DNA of 64,000 bases from Nocardia pseudobrasiliensis NBRC 108224 (GTDB taxonomy: Bacteria > Actinomycetota > Actinomycetes > Mycobacteriales > Mycobacteriaceae): the NCBI RefSeq assembly GCF_001613105.1, contig NZ_BDBS01000061.1, positions 1 to 64,000 of the forward strand. The letters run 5' to 3'. The position numbers were made by a program, and so were the translations under genes. This document shows, piece after piece, positions 60,218 through 64,000 of the stretch (within the stretch, counting starts at the first letter, position 1; each line of letters starts with the position of its first letter). Under the pieces are notes generated by a model. That model was not told the origin of the DNA. It was given only the letters and a program-made list of their open reading frames with translations, and did not search any database.

Positions 60218-61049
60218 TCTCGCAATCGAACTGCGCCGACTGGAAATACAGCGCAGCACCGGCGTATTGAGCGCGGGCGACGGGGCGTTCCATATCACCG
60301 AGGGTGCGATCGCCTGCGCGGATTGCCGCCGCACGACCGGCCTGGACCGCCTGGTGGTCGAGGCGGGAGTGGCCACGCCCGAGGACTGGCGCCGCGCGAG
60401 GGCGGGCGATCCCGGCTATCTCCTGGAACGCCCCCGGCTCGAAACACTCGCCCTGCTGTCGGTCTTCGACGCCGCCTACTTCCTGTTCGCCTCCCCCGCG
60501 GAGCCCGAATTCCGCCCCGCGCCACCGCATTGGCTCGCCCGGGTCTGCCATGTACCGCCGCGCACCCTGGTCGACGAATGCGCGCGCCGCGGCGATCCGG
60601 AGGCCGGACCGTGGCCCGCCCTACTGGTCGATCGCGCGCCCGTGGTCCCCATCCGGCGCGTCCGGCACGGCCGCATCGCGCTCACCGGCGGCCAGACCGA
60701 GGTGCTCGCCGCCGCCGACGGCCGCCGCAGCGTCGCGGCCATTGCGAAGGATCTGGGCCGCACCACCTACGGCTGTCTGGTGTCGGTGCGCGAACTCACC
60801 GACGCGGGCCTGGTGCGGCCGCCCGAACCCGAATGCGCCCCGGCCGCCCCGCTGCCGCGCCGAGTCTCCGGTCGTTCGCTTCCACCGCTTCCACCCGCGG
60901 CCGCGACGCCGTATGTCGCACCCGCCCCGGCGAATTCGACCGCGCCGATCCCCACCAGACCTCAGGGGAGCCCCATACCCGAGAGCTGGGGGCCGATCGA
61001 TCGTGACCTGCTGACCCGGGTGCGCAAGGGGCTGGAGAAGCTCGGGTGA
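60207..61049 (+). CDS. PATAN/DUF4388-like protein with winged helix
   Basis: 280 aa. Residues about 1-100 resemble a PATAN/DUF4388 domain (LRRLEIQRSTGVLSAGDGAF, ITEGAIACADCRRTTGLDRL, LSVFDAAYFLFAS). Residues about 165-215 form a winged helix (LAAADGRRSVAAIAKDLGRT, TYGCLVSVRELTDAGLVRP). Then a Pro/Ala-rich linker and a conserved-looking C-terminal tip (PESWGPIDRDLLTRVRKGLE). Probably the DNA- or partner-binding output of the Roadblock module (inference). Confidence 0.68.
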   Translation: MAVDLAIELRRLEIQRSTGVLSAGDGAFHITEGAIACADCRRTTGLDRLVVEAGVATPEDWRRARAGDPGYLLERPRLETLALLSVFDAAYFLFASPAEPEFRPAPPHWLARVCHVPPRTLVDECARRGDPEAGPWPALLVDRAPVVPIRRVRHGRIALTGGQTEVLAAADGRRSVAAIAKDLGRTTYGCLVSVRELTDAGLVRPPEPECAPAAPLPRRVSGRSLPPLPPAAATPYVAPAPANSTAPIPTRPQGSPIPESWGPIDRDLLTRVRKGLEKLG

Positions 61050-61504
61050 CCGTGCGCAGGAAGCGGATCGGCGAACTGATGGGAAGGTTGACCAAGGTGG
61101 CGATGACCGGCCCCGAACCGAATGCCGCGGTACTGGCCGAGCTGAAGGCCCTGCGCGAGCGCGTACCCCAGCTCACCGGCTCGCTGGTGGCCTCGAGCGA
61201 CGGCCTGCTCATCGCCCACGATCTGCCCGCGCATATCGAACCGAACGGAATGGCCGCCCTGGCCGCCTCGGAGCTGTCGCTGTCGTATCGGCTGGCCACC
61301 ACCGCGCACGGCGGCGGCTTCCATGAGGTCGTCGTGCAGGGCACCGAGGGCCATGTGGTGGTCTACGCCGCGGGCTGGTCCGCGCTGACCGTCCTGGCCG
61401 GGCCCGACGTCAATGTCGGTCGCCTACACCTGGAATCGCGTCCGGTCGCCCGCGCGATCGCCGAACATCTCAACACCTCCACCGACACATCCACCCCCGA
61501 ATGA
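61046..61504 (+). CDS. Roadblock/LC7 protein
   Basis: 152 aa: LTGSLVASSDGLLIAHDLPA, MAALAASELSLSYRLATTAH, HVVVYAAGWSALTVLAGPDV, a standard bacterial Roadblock/MglB-like fold. The GTG start overlaps the previous stop by 4 bases. Confidence 0.85.
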   Translation: MTVRRKRIGELMGRLTKVAMTGPEPNAAVLAELKALRERVPQLTGSLVASSDGLLIAHDLPAHIEPNGMAALAASELSLSYRLATTAHGGGFHEVVVQGTEGHVVVYAAGWSALTVLAGPDVNVGRLHLESRPVARAIAEHLNTSTDTSTPE

Positions 61505-61514
61505 AAGGAAACCC

Positions 61515-61886
61515 ATGTCGAATATGGATCTGGCCCTCAAGGACATGATGGTCATCGACGGCGCGGTCGGCGCGGCCGTCGTCGACTACAACAGCGGAAT
61601 GGCCCTGGGCATGCTCGGCAGCTCCAAATCCCTGGACCTGCAGGTCGCCGCCGCGGGCAATACCGAAGTGGTGCGGGCCAAGATGCGCACGATCGATCAG
61701 CTCGGGCTCAACGAGGGCATCGAGGACATCCTCATCACGCTGTCCGGCCAGTACCACATCATCAGACCCATGACGGGACGAAAATCCAAGGGCCTGTTCC
61801 TGTATCTGGCCCTGGATCGCGGCCGCGCCAACCTGGCGCTGGCCCGGCACCGGCTCAAGGGGATCGAGGAGGAGCTCGACGTCTGA
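61515..61886 (+). CDS. Roadblock/LC7-like protein
   Basis: 123 aa. DLALKDMMVIDGAVGAAVVD, YNSGMALGMLGSSKSLDLQV, AAAGNTEVVRAKMRTIDQLG and LFLYLALDRGRANLALARHR: a well-conserved actinobacterial Roadblock-like family. GAAAGGA precedes the ATG. Last gene of the operon. Confidence 0.85.
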   Translation: MSNMDLALKDMMVIDGAVGAAVVDYNSGMALGMLGSSKSLDLQVAAAGNTEVVRAKMRTIDQLGLNEGIEDILITLSGQYHIIRPMTGRKSKGLFLYLALDRGRANLALARHRLKGIEEELDV

Positions 61887-61908
61887 ATATCGTTGCCCCG
61901 CAGCCCTT

Positions 61909-62397
61909 TCAGCGATGGCGCAGATTTCCGGTGATGGCCGCGCCCGAACCGCCCGCGACCGCGTAGGTCAGCGAGCCGTCGGGGAGCAGTCGGACCGTGG
62001 ATACGGTGGCGAGATTCGCGCAGGCATCGCCGCCGAGTGATCTGGCCGCGAGGGTCAGATCGGATTCGCCTGCGCCGAGCAGTCTTTCAACGCGCTCACA
62101 GCGCACACCCGTGGCACGCTCGGTCACCACCGAGGCGCCCATCTCCTCGGCGTTCTTACCCGAATTGATCGTCAGCACGATCTGATAACCACCGCGCCCG
62201 TCACTGGCCGTGCCCGACCACTCGCCCAGAAAGCGTTGCGGCACCGCCCACACCGCCGCCACCGGCGTGGTGTCATCGGGTCGCGCGGTGGGTGAGCTGC
62301 TGCTCGCATCCCCGCTCGACTCGGTGTGGGAGCAACCGACCGACAGCACTACCGTCGTCATCCACGCTGATGCGACGGCGAACCGATACCGACTCAC
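61909..62397 (-). CDS. lipoprotein with lipocalin-like domain
   Basis: 162 aa. Signal with lipobox LSVGC (SAWMTTVVLSVGCSHTE), a Ser/Asp-rich linker, then a domain beginning RFLGEWSGTASDGRGGYQIV with two cysteines (GVRCERVERL; GGDACANLAT). The domain occurs in actinobacterial kinase-linked and secreted proteins. Start GTG 62397 gives the most natural signal; GTG 62445 is an alternative. Confidence 0.72.
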   Translation of the reverse strand: MSRYRFAVASAWMTTVVLSVGCSHTESSGDASSSSPTARPDDTTPVAAVWAVPQRFLGEWSGTASDGRGGYQIVLTINSGKNAEEMGASVVTERATGVRCERVERLLGAGESDLTLAARSLGGDACANLATVSTVRLLPDGSLTYAVAGGSGAAITGNLRHR

Positions 62398-62457
62398 CGG
62401 CACGAGTGTATGCCGGGACACGTTCGCGCGCCCCGGCATTCGCACTCATCCGGCGAA

Positions 62458-62970
62458 TCATTCGGCCGGCCAAGCGGTCAGCGGGTCACGCTGGTAGCGG
62501 ACATACAACGGCGGATTATCCGGACTACCGCGCGGCAGGTCCTCTTCGGCGGACTGCGAGATGCGGATCGGGGCCGAGATGACCGCATCCGGATTCATCC
62601 GCCACGGCCGATCCTCGAACCGCGCCTGATCGGCGTCGGGATTCACCGGATACGGATTCAGCAGGGCCCTGACTTACCCACAGGGACGCATGGCGGCGGC
62701 CCTCGACGCCCAGGCCCTCGTAGTCGGTCATCGCGGCCACCCAGCCCTGATCGAGGAGGTGGTTCAGCAGCGGATCGCCGAAGGCGCTCTCGGGTAACCC
62801 ATCCCTCCCGGGGCAGCGAGACCAGGCGGCGACCTGGAGAAGCATCGCTGCCGAACTCGACGTATCGCCGTAATACTCGCTCCCACTTGATATTTCGGAA
62901 CAACGGTCGGTCGGTACGCCGGCGTCGCCCTCGACAAGGCGCGGAGGATTTTTCCTCGCGTCTTCCACCC
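62458..62970 (-). pseudogene. decayed secreted lipase remnant
   Basis: In one minus frame LLNHLLDQGWVAAMTDYEGL followed by GVEGRRHASLWVSQG matches the block before the LIP-lipase active site, but the frame loses similarity on both sides and no nucleophile elbow follows. A separate minus frame at 62458-62646 carries unrelated-looking coding-like sequence (PDNPPLYVRYQRDPLTAW). Frameshifts and deletion are likely. Confidence 0.55.
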
Positions 62971-63020
62971 ATTCGGCCGATAGATTTGCTAGAAAGTAGC
63001 AGTATCGACTTCAGGCGTCA

Positions 63021-63038
63021 CACTTCGGTAACGAAGTG
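63021..63038. promoter_or_regulatory. palindrome CACTTCG-GTAA-CGAAGTG
   Basis: Perfect 7-base arms (63021-63027, 63032-63038), followed by ATCTTTT. Either an operator for the DUF4239 gene or a short terminator. About 100 bases before the ATG at 63140. Confidence 0.4.
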
Positions 63039-63139
63039 ATCTTTTCAGCACCACCGGGCGACTACTCTCCCTCAGTAGACCATTCGCTCGAGCTCATTCA
63101 CCAGCTGTGCACCTGCTCCGACCGGGAGGGTGTTGCGAG

Positions 63140-63925
63140 ATGGCTAAGGTATTGCTCGTCGCGATCATCGCCGCGATCGTCGCGATGACCGCCTTTGTGA
63201 TCGGTGATCGGCTTCGGCCCAAGACGTGGCGGCATCAGGGTGACGAGGTGGCCAGCACGCTCGCCCTCGACCTGGTGAAGACCTACTTCACCGCCCTGGT
63301 CGCGTTCGTGTTCGTGCTGGGCTGGCAGCAACACAATGCCGCCCACGACCACACGATCTCCGAGGCCAAGGGCCTGATCGAAACCTATCGGGCGGCCGAG
63401 ACGCTGCCTCAGCCGCAACGCCAGCGCGTTCAGCAGCTCGTGCGTGATTACACCGGCGAGGTGCTCACCAAGGAGTGGCCGCTCATGGAGGCCCAGAACG
63501 AGATGAGCTCCGAAACCGCGGCGACCTTCGAGGCCCTGCGCCGCACGGTCGTGGGTATCCGCACCTCCGATCCCGCGGGCGCCGAGGCCCGCTCCCGAGC
63601 GCTGTCGGGTATCGACAAGACCGCCTCCGCGCGCCAGGAACGAGCCATCGATATGGAGCGCACCGTTCCCCAATTCATGTACATCGCACTGCTTTTCGGC
63701 GCGAGCATGGTGCTGTTGAATCCCGTCCTCAACGGCATCCACCTGACCCGACGCAGCCTGGCCATGACCGCGCTGCTCGGTATGGTCGTCGGCGTGGCCC
63801 TGCTGGCCATCCACGACCTCGAACGCCCGTACACCGGATCGATCGAAGTGCCCAAGGACGCCTTCGAACACGCGCAGGCCGACTTCCAGCGCATCGGCAC
63901 CTCACCCGACTACTTCGGCGAATGA
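63140..63925 (+). CDS. DUF4239-like membrane protein
   Basis: 261 aa. One helix at the start (VLLVAIIAAIVAMTAFVIGD), a second (YFTALVAFVFVLGWQQHNAA), a long charged helical loop, then two more helices (FMYIALLFGASMVLLNPVLN; SLAMTALLGMVVGVALLAIH). The layout fits bestrophin-like DUF4239 proteins. GGGAGGGTG precedes ATG 63140. ATGA overlap with the next gene. Confidence 0.75.
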   Translation: MAKVLLVAIIAAIVAMTAFVIGDRLRPKTWRHQGDEVASTLALDLVKTYFTALVAFVFVLGWQQHNAAHDHTISEAKGLIETYRAAETLPQPQRQRVQQLVRDYTGEVLTKEWPLMEAQNEMSSETAATFEALRRTVVGIRTSDPAGAEARSRALSGIDKTASARQERAIDMERTVPQFMYIALLFGASMVLLNPVLNGIHLTRRSLAMTALLGMVVGVALLAIHDLERPYTGSIEVPKDAFEHAQADFQRIGTSPDYFGE

Positions 63926-64000
63926 CCGCGCGCCATCGGGCCGGGCCCACAAGAACTTTGGCCGCGGCGCTGGCCCTGGTGCCCCTGGCCCTGTGCGCGG
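63922..64000 (+). CDS. start of an exported protein, cut by window edge
   Basis: Only the first 26 codons are present: MTARHRAGPTRTLAAALALV then PLALCA, a signal-peptide-like start. It overlaps the DUF4239 stop by 4 bases, so the two are probably an operon. Function not visible. Confidence 0.6.
   Translation, partial: MTARHRAGPTRTLAAALALVPLALCA

Noticed and set aside
1..64000. tRNA, rRNA, CRISPR arrays, transposases
   Set aside because: None recognised by reading both strands; a tRNA could still be missed without a covariance search (tRNAscan would settle it).

Overview
The window is GC-rich (roughly 70%) actinobacterial chromosome, most likely Nocardia or a close relative in the Mycobacteriales. 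The basis is gene content. There are two intact LIP-type secreted lipases and the remains of a third. There is a soluble acyl-ACP desaturase, an acyl-CoA carboxylase beta subunit and a Ddn-like deazaflavin oxidoreductase. There is an XRE/DUF5753-DUF397-DUF574 regulatory locus and a conservon with two P450s. Coding is dense, with many 1-4 bp start/stop overlaps and GTG starts. No rRNA, tRNA, CRISPR array, insertion sequence or prophage was recognised.

Layout. 1-7.9 kb: lipid genes (desaturase coupled to a PucR-type regulator, acyl-CoA carboxylase beta, two secreted lipases, an NAD(P)-binding protein). 8-12 kb: GT9 glycosyltransferase, a DUF3140-hemerythrin operon, a baeRF-type protein coupled to a proline-only microprotein, then a tandem repeat. 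12.2-14.8 kb: general-stress sigma module (STAS, PAS-ANTAR, anti-sigma kinase, SigF-type sigma). 15-21 kb: APH-like kinase, thioesterase, CsbD, DUF6328, then FAD/Rieske oxidoreductase, nucleotidyltransferase-BON fusion and metallophosphoesterase. 21.6-24.9 kb: XRE/DUF397/DUF574 locus with a repeated palindromic operator. 25-38 kb: ordinary accessory and transport genes (SRPBCC, lipoprotein nuclease-like, methyltransferase, DUF418/TetR, KimA-like carrier, LLM oxidoreductase, amino-acid permease, Dps, MFS/MarR, dienelactone hydrolase, gluconate kinase). 38-45 kb: UspA, DoxX with amphipathic repeats, an NlpC/P60-amidase fusion beside a serine beta-lactamase-like protein, a permease, and small membrane proteins. 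46-53 kb: ceramidase, GH3 glucosidase, HAD phosphatase. 54.2-59.5 kb: complete conservon (histidine-kinase-like, Roadblock, DUF742, GTPase, two P450s). 59.8-61.9 kb: a second, GTPase-less Roadblock operon. 61.9-64 kb: lipoprotein, decayed lipase, DUF4239 protein and a truncated exported protein.

How genes work together. The clearest regulatory theme is SigF. GTTT-N15-GGG(T/A)A promoters lie in front of the anti-sigma/sigF pair, csbD, the DUF3140-hemerythrin operon, the DoxX-repeat gene and the DUF5709 gene, with weaker versions before dps, the baeRF gene and a small membrane gene. This suggests a local stress regulon. The second theme is small-GTPase signalling: a full conservon followed directly by a separate Roadblock/PATAN-like operon whose leader carries two perfect palindromes 51 bp apart. 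The third is a repeated GCAGATG-N6-CATCTGC operator overlapping the -35 boxes of two small-protein genes on either side of the XRE/DUF397 pair, with related half-sites in front of DUF397 itself.
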